Part shown: positions 7,639 to 16,427 of the stretch, piece after piece | Numbering within the stretch: the first letter of the stretch is position 1 | How the letters are laid out: every line of letters begins with the position of its first letter | Assembly (NCBI GenBank): GCA_903867225.1 | Contig: CAIPQN010000042.1 | Coordinates: 166,992-221,433 of the forward strand | Direction of reading: 5' to 3' | DNA from: an uncultured Pseudomonadota bacterium | GTDB lineage: Bacteria > Pseudomonadota > Gammaproteobacteria > Methylococcales > Methylomonadaceae | DNA length: 54,442 nucleotides | Made by a program: the position numbers and the translations under genes | The notes under the pieces: generated by a model | The model's database searches: none | What the model saw: only the letters and a program-made list of their open reading frames with translations | Told to the model about the DNA's origin: nothing

Positions 7639-10415
7639 AAAAGTCACGCTTTTTTTTCCCATTAGCGGTTTTACTTTGTCCAACGGTTATTCACGCCGAA
7701 GCGATAACAGATGGCAGTGTTGGCGCGATTAAATCATTAAGTGGTAATTTTGAAGTCCCCGCATCTTTGGGTACAACAAGCGGTACAAATCTTTTTCATA
7801 GCTTTCAAATGTTCAATATCAACAGTGGCGAAAGCGCGACTTTCACAGGCGCAAGCAATATCACCAACGTGATTAGCCGTGTGACAGGTGGGAGAAATTC
7901 GACCATTGACGGCACATTACGCTCGCAGGTTGGAAACGCAGATTTTTACTTTATCAATCCCGCAGGCGTGGTTTTTGGCAAAGATGCAAAATTAGATGTG
8001 CCTGCGTCTTTTTATGCTTCGACTGCTAATAATTTGAAATTTAAAGATGGTGTGAATTACAGCGCAGTGGATTTGAAAAATAATACGTTAAGCGTCAGTA
8101 CACCTGAGCAATTCGGAATGCTTGATGCAAACGCGCAAAACAATAATTTGTTGAACGTTGACGGCGCAACGCTCTCGGTCAATGAAAAACAAACTTTCGG
8201 ATTAGCGTCGGGCAACATCCAAATTAGCAACAATGCACAGCTTAACGCACCAGACGGCAAAATTCTTATCGCATCAAATAATCAAGCGGAAATCACAGGC
8301 AGTTTGGTGAATGCAGATGGAAATGGGCAGGGGAACATTGTCGTTTCAGCACAAGAATTAACCATTGAAAATAGCACTGTGACGGCTTCAAATATCGGTG
8401 AAACGAACATGAAATCCATCGATGGCGTTGAAATTACAACAGCAAATCTCAATTTAATCGACCATTCGCAAATTCGCTCCACGTCTTACGATGCGGGCGC
8501 AGGTGGTAACGTGAATATCAACGCATCTGGCAATATCAACGTCCAAAATGGTAGCGTGATTTCTGCACACAGTCTTGCATCAGGGAACGGTGGTGTGGTG
8601 AATATCAATGCTGCATCTTTAAATCTTGACGGTAAAAATCAAAGCGACACCGATTTTACGGGAATTGCCGCAAATGCCAATCCAAATAGTACCGCGCAAG
8701 CTGGGCAAGTCAACGTGGAGGTCAATTCTTTAAATATCGAAAATGGCGCACAAATGAATTCAAGCACCTTTGGTGAGGGTGATGCAAATTCAGTAACCGT
8801 TACCGCAAAAAATATCACTATTGATGGCAAAGGCAGTGCTTATGCAACAGGAATCGGTTCCAACGCAAATCCTGACAGTAACGGTCATGCGGGAAATATC
8901 GTTATCAAGTCAGACAACGTAAGCATTTCTAACGGCGGCATTATCAATTCAGCGACATTTAGTTCAGGCGATGCGGGGAGCGTTCAAATTGATGCAAAAA
9001 CGGTGGCAATTGACGGGCAAAATAACAAAAACAAAGTAACAGGTATTAGTTCCGATACTAATGGAAGCTCTGGGAACGCGGGGAAAGTCACGCTAAATGC
9101 CAAACAATTAACTATTAAAAATACTGGCACAATAAGTTCCAGTACGATGGGAAGCGGGCAGGGCGGCAGTGTTCAAGTTAACGCCGATACTGTAGAAATT
9201 AACGGCAAAGGCAGCGAAGATAATTTATTCACAGGCATTTTATCGAATGCAGTCGGAACGGGTAATGCTGGTAATGTTTCAGTTAAAGCAAATACGCTCG
9301 CGTTGACTGAAAAAGGTCGTATTGCATCAAATACTTACGGTAATGGAAACGGCGGTGATGTAAATGTTCAAGCAAAAAATGTAAGCATCAACGGCAACAA
9401 CAGCAGTGTTTATACTGGGATTGCATCGAATACCTACAACAATGGCGACGCAGGAACAGTCACTCTCAATGCTACTGACATTAACGTTGAAAATGCAGGG
9501 CGTATTACCACAAATACGCGCGGTCAAGGCAAAGCGGGAAATCTTGTTGTGAATGCCGAAAATATCACGATTGACGCGAAAAATAGCCTTTATTTGGCAG
9601 GTATAGCGGCAGCTGCAAGTCCAGAAAGTACGGGACAAATTGGAAATGTTGAGGTAGCAGCGACTAACAAATTAGTCATAAAAAATGGCGGTCAAATTAG
9701 TGTTCAAAATCGTGCAACCGTTGAACATCCAGAAACTATTACAGCGGGAACCATTTCAATTAAAGCTGGTGATGTGTATTTAAATAACGGTTTAATTAAC
9801 GCGCAATCAACAGGTAATGTTGATGCGAGTAATATCCGCGCTCAAATTTTACGCGGTTTATGGATGAATAATTCAGGCATTACGATGCAAGCTAAATCAG
9901 GAAATGGCGGCGCAATTTTCATGAATAGCGGCGCGGTGATTGATATGTTTTCGTCTGTGATTACGACCTCCGTTGAATCATCGACGGGAAATGGCGGAAA
10001 TATCACCGTTGCGACGCAAAATCTTGTGTTAGATGATGGGGCGGTTCAAGCAAATGCTTACAGCGGTAATGGCGGTGACGTTTTACTGCAAATTGATTCA
10101 CTTGTCGGCAGTCGAGAACAGGTTCAACAAGGTGGTAAAAAAATTGATATTGGCACAGCTCCTAAACAAACAATTTGGAAAACGAATTCTAATGTTCGCA
10201 ATGTTATTCAAGCCGCGTCTGAATTTGGTTTGAGCGGACAAGTTATTGTGACTTCGCCACAAATCAATTTAAGTGGTGTTCTCGCAGGGTTAAGCACTGA
10301 GCAGTTCGATCCAAATATCCTGCGCCAAGATTATTGTGCGACTGGAACGGGTAGTTCGTTGACTAATAAAGGATATGGCGCATTACCTGCTAAACCATCG
10401 GATTTGTTGTATTAA
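7635..10415 (+). CDS. Two-partner secretion substrate (TpsA), filamentous haemagglutinin N-terminal domain protein
   Basis: The ATG at 7635 overlaps the CHAT gene stop by 4 bases (ATGA) and begins a clear signal peptide (MKKSRFFFPLAVLLCPTV...HA). Residues about 25-170 form the TPS secretion domain, with the signature STIDGTLRSQ...NADFYFINPAGVVFGKDAKLDV. The following 700 residues are Asn/Gly/Thr-rich parallel beta-helix repeats (GNAGNVSVKAN, INGKGSEDN, IDGKGSAYATGI). The C-terminus carries the CATGTGSSLTNKGYGALP motif common in small CHAT-linked haemagglutinins. The 926 residues are short for an FHA adhesin and no toxin domain is seen. It should be secreted by the TpsB encoded upstream. The downstream hairpin at 10421 closes the operon. 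Confidence 0.92.
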   Translation: MKKSRFFFPLAVLLCPTVIHAEAITDGSVGAIKSLSGNFEVPASLGTTSGTNLFHSFQMFNINSGESATFTGASNITNVISRVTGGRNSTIDGTLRSQVGNADFYFINPAGVVFGKDAKLDVPASFYASTANNLKFKDGVNYSAVDLKNNTLSVSTPEQFGMLDANAQNNNLLNVDGATLSVNEKQTFGLASGNIQISNNAQLNAPDGKILIASNNQAEITGSLVNADGNGQGNIVVSAQELTIENSTVTASNIGETNMKSIDGVEITTANLNLIDHSQIRSTSYDAGAGGNVNINASGNINVQNGSVISAHSLASGNGGVVNINAASLNLDGKNQSDTDFTGIAANANPNSTAQAGQVNVEVNSLNIENGAQMNSSTFGEGDANSVTVTAKNITIDGKGSAYATGIGSNANPDSNGHAGNIVIKSDNVSISNGGIINSATFSSGDAGSVQIDAKTVAIDGQNNKNKVTGISSDTNGSSGNAGKVTLNAKQLTIKNTGTISSSTMGSGQGGSVQVNADTVEINGKGSEDNLFTGILSNAVGTGNAGNVSVKANTLALTEKGRIASNTYGNGNGGDVNVQAKNVSINGNNSSVYTGIASNTYNNGDAGTVTLNATDINVENAGRITTNTRGQGKAGNLVVNAENITIDAKNSLYLAGIAAAASPESTGQIGNVEVAATNKLVIKNGGQISVQNRATVEHPETITAGTISIKAGDVYLNNGLINAQSTGNVDASNIRAQILRGLWMNNSGITMQAKSGNGGAIFMNSGAVIDMFSSVITTSVESSTGNGGNITVATQNLVLDDGAVQANAYSGNGGDVLLQIDSLVGSREQVQQGGKKIDIGTAPKQTIWKTNSNVRNVIQAASEFGLSGQVIVTSPQINLSGVLAGLSTEQFDPNILRQDYCATGTGSSLTNKGYGALPAKPSDLLY

Positions 10416-10420
10416 AATAG

Positions 10421-10462
10421 GATAGTCCCTTGTATCTTAAAACATGATGGCAAGGGACTATC
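10421..10462. terminator. 12-bp perfect inverted repeat between convergent genes
   Basis: GATAGTCCCTTG (10421-10432) pairs perfectly with CAAGGGACTATC (10451-10462) across an 18-base loop. It lies between the end of the haemagglutinin gene and the end of the convergent MFS gene. The position suits a bidirectional terminator, but neither strand has a long T run, so a protein-binding site or a relic of a mobile end is possible. Confidence 0.5.
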
Positions 10463-10503
10463 GAAAATTGTGAGCCGCTCAATTTGAGGTTTAACAATGT
10501 CTG

Positions 10504-11724
10504 TCACGAAACAACCACTTTCGGAAATCGATCCATTTTGCGTAACACTGGAAACGCAAACACACACACCAGCGTTACGCCTATCGTCAAACACCCGCCA
10601 ACAATCACCGCTGGTACAACGCCTAAAAATGCGGCTGTCATGCCTGATTCAAATTCGCCCAACTCATTCGACGCACCAATAAAAACCGAATTGACCGCGC
10701 TGACACGCCCACGAATTGCGTCGGGTGTTTCTAGCTGTACCAAAATATGCCGAATGTAGACGCTCACCATATCGCCCATGCCAATGAGAAATAATGCAAC
10801 TAACGAAACATAAAACTGTTCTGATATGCCGAACAACACCGTCGCGCCACCAAATATCAAAACGCCCGTGAACATCCACGCGCCTACTCGTCGCGTAATC
10901 GGGAAAAAACTTAACAGAATTCCCGTGATGGTTGCGCCCAATGCAGGTGCGCCGCGTAATAATCCCAAACCGACAGAATCAACGTGCAACACGTCACTTG
11001 CATAAGCGGGTAATAATGCCGTCGCGCCCCCAAATAATACTGCCAATAAATCTAACGACAACGCGCCCAAAATAATTGGACGCGAACGTACAAATTGCAG
11101 TCCTTCTAAAACACGATGCAACGACATCGGCTCACGTTTATTGGCTACAAAATTCACCTGAATTGGCAACATCAATAACACTGACATAGATAACAACACT
11201 GTGACGACGCTATAAACTGTTTCCGTACCGAACAAATATAACGCACCGCCTAACGGTGGCGCGGCAATAACAGCAATGTGATACAGCGACGAATTTAATG
11301 CCACCGCACTTGCCAAACTTTCAGTGGGTACTAAATTGACCAAAATTGCTTGCGCCGCTGGCATCATAAACGCTCGTGCCGCACCGTATAACGCCATCAC
11401 CGCAAACACGGGAATGACCGAAGTGAGTTCTTCTCGCGCAAAAAGTAGCAGTAACAAGCCACACAGTAATTCGATGAAAAAACACGTCAATACAATCCAA
11501 CGACGATTCCATTGATCAGCGAAATGCCCCGCAATCAGAATTAACAACGCAAACGGTAAAAATTGCGCCAGCCCAATCAATCCTAAATCCAGCGGATTAT
11601 TGGTTTGTTGATAAATTTGCCAACCAACGGCAACACTTTGAATCTGCACCGCCACGGTAGCGAGAAAGCGTGCAATAACAAAAAAGGTAAAATTTTTGTG
11701 TCGTAAAACGCTAAATGAAGTCAT
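10504..11724 (-). CDS. Major facilitator superfamily transporter (EntS-like, MFS_3 type)
   Basis: This is a 406-residue polytopic protein with about 12 predicted membrane segments. The N-terminal pattern SVLRHKNFTFFVIARFLATVAVQIQSVAVGWQIY and the loop AGHFADQWNRRWIV are typical of MFS_3/EntS-like exporters. A second-half region GDMVSVYIRHILVQLETPDAIRGRVSAVN is also characteristic. The substrate cannot be read from the sequence; siderophore or drug efflux are the usual roles in the family. It starts 6 bases after a 31-residue membrane peptide gene, lacks an obvious Shine-Dalgarno site, and is probably translated by coupling at the end of the symporter transcript. Confidence 0.85.
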   Translation of the reverse strand: MTSFSVLRHKNFTFFVIARFLATVAVQIQSVAVGWQIYQQTNNPLDLGLIGLAQFLPFALLILIAGHFADQWNRRWIVLTCFFIELLCGLLLLLFAREELTSVIPVFAVMALYGAARAFMMPAAQAILVNLVPTESLASAVALNSSLYHIAVIAAPPLGGALYLFGTETVYSVVTVLLSMSVLLMLPIQVNFVANKREPMSLHRVLEGLQFVRSRPIILGALSLDLLAVLFGGATALLPAYASDVLHVDSVGLGLLRGAPALGATITGILLSFFPITRRVGAWMFTGVLIFGGATVLFGISEQFYVSLVALFLIGMGDMVSVYIRHILVQLETPDAIRGRVSAVNSVFIGASNELGEFESGMTAAFLGVVPAVIVGGCLTIGVTLVCVFAFPVLRKMDRFPKVVVS

Positions 11725-11730
11725 AAGAAA

Positions 11731-11826
11731 CTAACGCATTCGCGCCAAACCTAAAACCACAAATATGACCAAAATCATTACAATTATTCTAATGGTTTCG
11801 AGCGTGTAATCATTTAATTCAATCAT
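11731..11826 (-). CDS. 31-residue single-span membrane peptide, unrecognised
   Basis: A short frame encodes 31 residues starting MIELNDYTLETIR and ending VVLGLARMR, with one hydrophobic span (IIVMILVIFVVLGL) followed by a positive tail, as in small inner-membrane proteins with the C-terminus in the cytoplasm. Its ATG lies inside the last codons of the symporter gene (8-base overlap). An AAAGGG-like ribosome site lies upstream. Its stop is 6 bases before the MFS start. The neat packing between two transporter genes argues that it is real, though it is too short to be certain. No family is recognised. Confidence 0.45.
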   Translation of the reverse strand: MIELNDYTLETIRIIVMILVIFVVLGLARMR

Positions 11827-13063
11827 GTTCTGACCCTTTTACTAATTTTTGTACTATCAAACTACCAATCATATCGCCTTCCACATTTGCCGCCGTCCGC
11901 AACGTATCGAGTAATCGATCAATCGGCAATAAAATCGCAATCGCTTCAGCGGGTAAACCCACAGATTGCAACACCATCACCATCGTCACCATACCTGCGC
12001 TCGGAATTCCAGGTGCGCCAATTGCGGCAAACATCGCCGTAAAAAATACAATCAATTGCTGTGTCAAATTCAAATCAATACCAACTAAATTCGCCACAAA
12101 TAATGCGGCGGCGGCTTCATAAAGTGCCGTGCCGTCCATGTTAATCGTCGCACCCAACGGAATCACAAATTGTGCGATTTCTTTGCGAACGTGCAAATTA
12201 TGTTCGGCGCAACGTAACGTAATCGGTAAGGTCGCGGAACTTGAACTGGTTGCAAATGCGGTAACTAACGCTTCTCTCGCGCCACGCCAAAAACGTAACG
12301 GTGTCATGCCAGTCAATAAATACAAAATCAGTGGCAACACGATAACGCCATGCAGTAATAAACTTCCTGTAACGACAGCGGCAAATTTCCCCAACGTGCT
12401 GAGTAATGCTAAATCTTGCGTAACGACTAATTTAATTAACAACGCCATAATCCCAAATGGCGCAATCGTCATAATCCAACGCACCATTTGCATCACAATT
12501 TCGAGCAATTCTTGTAACAGCGTGAGAATGTTTTTATAACGTTCGCCGCCAATCACCAACGCAACGCCTAGAAATAACGCAAAAATTAACACCGCCAACA
12601 CTTCACCTTGAGCCAATGCAGCCACGGGATTCATGAACAAACCATGTAAAAACTTGGTGAAAAACTCCGCTGGGCTTTGTTGTTTCGCCTCGAACTTACT
12701 CATCGCATTTTGGAACATCTCCAAATGCAAACCTTGTCCAGGGTGAAAAATGTGATTCGCCAATAATCCAACCACGATTGCCACAGACATCGAAAAGACG
12801 AAAAAACCGAGCGTATAAATCCAAACACGATGAATTTGTTTGTGAGCTTGTAAATTCGCCACGCCAACCGCAATTGATGTAAATACCAACGGAATTAGCA
12901 CCATTTTCAGTAAGTCGATAAACAATGTGCCAACTAAATTAGCCGCATATAAACTGGCTTGTGTCGTAGCGGAATCTTTGCCAAGCGAAAGTAATCCGAA
13001 ACCAAACGCCACACCTAAAAATGCGCCGAGTAGAATTTGCGTGTTGAGTGAAGGGAATTTCAT
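11819..13063 (-). CDS. Dicarboxylate/amino acid:cation symporter (DAACS/SDF family)
   Basis: A 414-residue protein with the GltPh-like fold: eight membrane helices and two re-entrant hairpins. The diagnostic motifs are visible: the serine-rich HP1 tip ATSSSSATLPITL, the TM7 motif PLGATINMDGTALYEA, and the HP2 region AAIGAPGIPSAGMV. The family couples Na+ or H+ entry to uptake of glutamate, aspartate or C4-dicarboxylates across the inner membrane; the exact substrate is not resolvable here. Its start overlaps the stop of the upstream membrane protein gene (ATGA), and it is followed by a tiny membrane peptide and an MFS gene. Confidence 0.93.
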   Translation of the reverse strand: MKFPSLNTQILLGAFLGVAFGFGLLSLGKDSATTQASLYAANLVGTLFIDLLKMVLIPLVFTSIAVGVANLQAHKQIHRVWIYTLGFFVFSMSVAIVVGLLANHIFHPGQGLHLEMFQNAMSKFEAKQQSPAEFFTKFLHGLFMNPVAALAQGEVLAVLIFALFLGVALVIGGERYKNILTLLQELLEIVMQMVRWIMTIAPFGIMALLIKLVVTQDLALLSTLGKFAAVVTGSLLLHGVIVLPLILYLLTGMTPLRFWRGAREALVTAFATSSSSATLPITLRCAEHNLHVRKEIAQFVIPLGATINMDGTALYEAAAALFVANLVGIDLNLTQQLIVFFTAMFAAIGAPGIPSAGMVTMVMVLQSVGLPAEAIAILLPIDRLLDTLRTAANVEGDMIGSLIVQKLVKGSEHD

Positions 13064-13551
13064 GTTGATGCCGTAAAGTTTTTGAGAAGCATGGCAATTT
13101 GAATTTTAATCGCGGCTTTGAATTTCAAACTAAGCTGATAAATCGCTGTTTGATGAATTACATCATGCGCCCAACGCAACACTCCAGTAATCGTGTTGTA
13201 AATTTTCGCAAACCAATTGAACGTCAATAATGCTATTTTAACCAAGCGAAAAATCCGAGCAATCAATAATGTGGTGAATAATTTAACACCGATTTCAACC
13301 AAAATACCTTCAACAATCGCGCCATGCGCTAACAAAACAACGGCAAGAACGTTAAACGGTGCAGCCAGAATCAGCGGAATCAAAAAGGTGAGTAAGGCTT
13401 TATTAGGCGAAGCATTTAATAGCCAGTTATCAAATTTTTCTAAATGCAGTACCTGCGAAAACCATTGTCCAGCAAGAGTCAGCGCGTCCCACAGCCATTC
13501 TTCAATAATAACAATGACGGCAAAAATAGACAGCAAGGATTTTTTAATCAT
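13060..13551 (-). CDS. Hypothetical inner-membrane protein (163 aa)
   Basis: I do not recognise the family. The start at 13551 is chosen because a GGAGG site sits 7 bases upstream and the product then opens with a hydrophobic segment (MIKKSLLSIFAVIVI). Two central hydrophobic stretches (LLTFLIPLILAAPFNVLAVVLL and IEGILVEIGVKLFTTLLIA) suggest three or so membrane spans, followed by a basic, amphipathic C-terminal tail. It lies 17 bases after the DUF2782 gene and overlaps the symporter start by 4 bases, so it belongs to the same transcript. Confidence 0.7.
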   Translation of the reverse strand: MIKKSLLSIFAVIVIIEEWLWDALTLAGQWFSQVLHLEKFDNWLLNASPNKALLTFLIPLILAAPFNVLAVVLLAHGAIVEGILVEIGVKLFTTLLIARIFRLVKIALLTFNWFAKIYNTITGVLRWAHDVIHQTAIYQLSLKFKAAIKIQIAMLLKNFTAST

Positions 13552-13568
13552 GCCCAAGCCTCCCTCCG

Positions 13569-13913
13569 TTACCATTCCAGTAAATTCCACATATTGACTT
13601 CTGCCCCACGATCTAACGAACTGCTGCGAACATCCATTTTTCCATCGCCATTGGTATCGCGTAAATAATAGGACAAACCCACATCAGGTGTGACTTTCAC
13701 CATATACAACCGTCCTCCACGACGATATTCTTGAATTGTCTTTTTGTCTTTGCGAACAATTGTAATATCGGGTTCTAACGTTTCGCCGCTTTTCACCGAT
13801 TTCGGCGGCTCTGGAACATCTGGAATGTTTTCTAAACGTGGTGGAGCATCGTCTTCAAGCGCGTAAACAGCAAAAGGTAACAACAATAAACTCATTAAAA
13901 TTAAACGACGCAT
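13569..13913 (-). CDS. DUF2782 family exported protein
   Basis: A 114-residue protein with a signal peptide (MRRLILMSLLLLPFAVYA-LE), a Pro-rich linker (PPRLENIPDVPEPP) and the conserved core EPDITIVRKDKKTIQEYRRGGRLYMVKVTP...YYLRDTNGDGKMD. This core is characteristic of DUF2782, a small gammaproteobacterial periplasmic family often found beside essential genes such as polA. No function is established. It follows glnL by 45 bases. Confidence 0.85.
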   Translation of the reverse strand: MRRLILMSLLLLPFAVYALEDDAPPRLENIPDVPEPPKSVKSGETLEPDITIVRKDKKTIQEYRRGGRLYMVKVTPDVGLSYYLRDTNGDGKMDVRSSSLDRGAEVNMWNLLEW

Positions 13914-13958
13914 AACTTATTCTCTTGGTTAAAAATGAAAAATGGGACGACAAAACTT

Positions 13959-15002
13959 TTACACAGAAAGTAAGGGCAGAATAATCGCAAAAACCGTTCG
14001 CCCTTTTTCACTGCTGCATTCAATCACGCCTTGATGTTGCGAAATTAAGGCTTGCGAAATTGATAATCCCAAACCTGTTCCTTCAACACGTCCCGTTACC
14101 ATGGGGTAAAAAATTTTGTTCAACATATCAGACGATATACCCATGCCATCATCAATCACTTCACAACGTAATGCTAATTTATAACGCTGGCGTTCAATTG
14201 TCACATGACGAGAAATGCGGGTTTTCAACGTCACATTTCCTGAGTCAGAAATAGCTTGAATAGCATTTCGCACAATGTTCAACACAGCCTGAATGAGTTG
14301 ATCTTTATCGCCCAACAAATCTGGAATACTCGGGTCATAATCGCCATGAATTTTGATATTTTCACCCACTTCCGTTTGAGCCAACCACCGCACACGTTCC
14401 AATACTTCGTGAATGTTGAGCATTTTTTTATTCGGCAATTCGTTTGAGCCGAGCATTCGATTGACCAGATTTTGCAATCTGTCCGCTTCTTCAATAATGA
14501 CTTGTGTATATTCTTTCAATTCATCATTTGGCAATTCCAAATCCAATAATTGCGCCGCGCCGCGCAAACCACCTAATGGATTTTTAATTTCATGCGCCAA
14601 CCCTTGAACCATCAAACGAGCAGTATTTTGTTGCGCGTGTAACTGTTCTTCTTGCGAAATACGAAGCCGATTATCAATCGGTAATAACTCAACCAAAATT
14701 TCATTGACCTGATTTTCTGAACCCAACGGTGTCACACTGAAATTCACAAAAATACTATGGCTGGCACGATGTAATTCTAGTCCGTAATCAATTAAGGGTT
14801 CGCCTGTATGTTGACAATGTTTTAGGTTGCTCACAAACGCCACATCAGATAGTTTAAATAACTGTTCAGCCGAAGTTTCTAATAATTGCCGTGCGCTATC
14901 AGCTAATAAAATTTCTGCCGCTGTATTTAAATAACGTAAATCTAAATTCGCATCGAATAATAAAACAGCGGTGTTTAAATTATCGAGCAGACGTTTATAC
15001 AT
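13959..15002 (-). CDS. glnL: Nitrogen regulation sensor kinase NtrB
   Basis: This cytosolic two-component kinase phosphorylates NtrC according to the PII/nitrogen state. The 347 residues match the family length. An N-terminal PAS domain (LLDNLNTAVLLFDANLDLRYLN) is followed by the HisKA box GLAHEIKNPLGGLRGAAQLL with phospho-acceptor His137, the N box NIVRNAIQAI and the G boxes DDGMGISSDML and EGTGLGLSISQ. No membrane segment is present, as expected. The usual partner glnG (ntrC) is not downstream; a DUF2782 gene follows instead. The gene abuts gltX with no intervening base and is probably co-transcribed with it. Confidence 0.93.
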   Translation of the reverse strand: MYKRLLDNLNTAVLLFDANLDLRYLNTAAEILLADSARQLLETSAEQLFKLSDVAFVSNLKHCQHTGEPLIDYGLELHRASHSIFVNFSVTPLGSENQVNEILVELLPIDNRLRISQEEQLHAQQNTARLMVQGLAHEIKNPLGGLRGAAQLLDLELPNDELKEYTQVIIEEADRLQNLVNRMLGSNELPNKKMLNIHEVLERVRWLAQTEVGENIKIHGDYDPSIPDLLGDKDQLIQAVLNIVRNAIQAISDSGNVTLKTRISRHVTIERQRYKLALRCEVIDDGMGISSDMLNKIFYPMVTGRVEGTGLGLSISQALISQHQGVIECSSEKGRTVFAIILPLLSV

Positions 15003-16403
15003 TTAAGCTTGAATGTGTGAAATGGCGCGTTGCAGACGGGCTAATGTTTTTTCTTTACCTAAAAGTGCAAGTGTAATATCAATCGACGGTGAAACACCGC
15101 TGCCACAAATCGCAACACGCAATGGTTGTGCAACTTTGCCCAAACCTAATTCTAATTTTTCAGCGGTATTTTTTACGACATCGTGCAAGGCTTCTTTTTC
15201 CCATGTTTGTAAATCTGCGAACGCAGTTTTTAATTCTGATAAAACGTTATCGCTGCCTTCTGAAAACGCTTTTTTGGCTGATTTTTCGTCGTAAGTTTCA
15301 AACTCTTGATAAAAATAACGACTTGCGTTTGCCATTTCGACCAGCGTTTTACAGCGTTCACGTTGTGCTTTGACAAGCTCAACTAAATCAACAGATTTAT
15401 CCGTATTTGCATCAATGCCGATTGCGCCTAAGTGCCAAATTAAATGCGGTACGATTTCAGATGGTTCGCTGTGCATTAAATAATGATGATTCAGCCACAA
15501 TAATTTTTCCATGTTGAACGTTGAAGCTGCGCCATTCACATCGTTTAAGTCAAAATGCTCAATCATTTCGTCGATTGAAAAAATCTCTTGATCGCCGTGT
15601 GACCAACCCAAACGCACTAAGTAATTGAGCAATGCTTGCGGCAAATAGCCTTCATCTCGGAATTGCATCACGCTGACTGCACCATGACGTTTTGAAAGTC
15701 GCGCTCCGTCTGAACCCAAAATCATTGGCAAATGCGCGTATTCTGGCAACGGCGCATTTAAGGCTTTCAGAATGTTAATTTGGCGCGGTGTGTTGTTAAT
15801 ATGATCATCACCACGAATAACGTGTGTAATTTTCATGTCCATATCATCGACAACGACCGTTAAATTGTACGTTGGCGAACCCTCGGTGCGAGCAATCACC
15901 AAATCGTCGAGTTCTTTATTCGCAACGGTAATATCGCCTTTCACTAAATCGGCAATTGTAATCGCACCCTCAATTGGTGTTTTAAAACGAATAACTGTTT
16001 TATCACTTTGCGATTTATGTGCGTCGCGACATTTACCGTTGTAACGAGGCTTTTCTTTTGCCGCCATTTGTTGTTCGCGCAACGTTTCTAATTCTTCTTT
16101 GCTGCAATCGCAATAATAAGCGTGACCCGTTTGAAGTAATTTCCCAATAATTTCTTTGTAGCGCGGAAAATTATGCGTTTGGAAAGTCGGCTCTGTGTCG
16201 TAATTCAAACCAAGCCATTCCATACCGTCAAAAATCGCTTGTACAGATTCTTGCGTTGAACGTTCTAAATCGGTGTCTTCGATTCTTAAAATAAATGTAC
16301 CGTTATGTTTGCGAGCATAAAGCCATGAAAATAAGGCGGTTCGTGCGCCACCAACGTGTAAATAACCTGTTGGGCTTGGCGCAAATCGTGTTGTAACTGT
16401 CAT
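15003..16403 (-). CDS. gltX: Glutamyl-tRNA synthetase
   Basis: Class I synthetase that charges tRNA-Glu with glutamate in the cytosol. The 466 residues match the bacterial enzyme. The HIGH-type box is PSPTGYLHVGGARTALF, the second signature is LSKRHGAVS, and the catalytic-domain motifs DTDLERST and VVDDMDMKITHVIRGDDHINNTPRQ are intact. A Cys pair (YCDCSKEEL) with a later Cys/His suggests the zinc-binding insertion. It lies 24 bases after ribD and directly abuts glnL, which places translation, nitrogen sensing and riboflavin synthesis on one probable transcript. Confidence 0.97.
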   Translation of the reverse strand: MTVTTRFAPSPTGYLHVGGARTALFSWLYARKHNGTFILRIEDTDLERSTQESVQAIFDGMEWLGLNYDTEPTFQTHNFPRYKEIIGKLLQTGHAYYCDCSKEELETLREQQMAAKEKPRYNGKCRDAHKSQSDKTVIRFKTPIEGAITIADLVKGDITVANKELDDLVIARTEGSPTYNLTVVVDDMDMKITHVIRGDDHINNTPRQINILKALNAPLPEYAHLPMILGSDGARLSKRHGAVSVMQFRDEGYLPQALLNYLVRLGWSHGDQEIFSIDEMIEHFDLNDVNGAASTFNMEKLLWLNHHYLMHSEPSEIVPHLIWHLGAIGIDANTDKSVDLVELVKAQRERCKTLVEMANASRYFYQEFETYDEKSAKKAFSEGSDNVLSELKTAFADLQTWEKEALHDVVKNTAEKLELGLGKVAQPLRVAICGSGVSPSIDITLALLGKEKTLARLQRAISHIQA

Positions 16404-16427
16404 TGTAAAAACTCAAAAAAATGAAAA

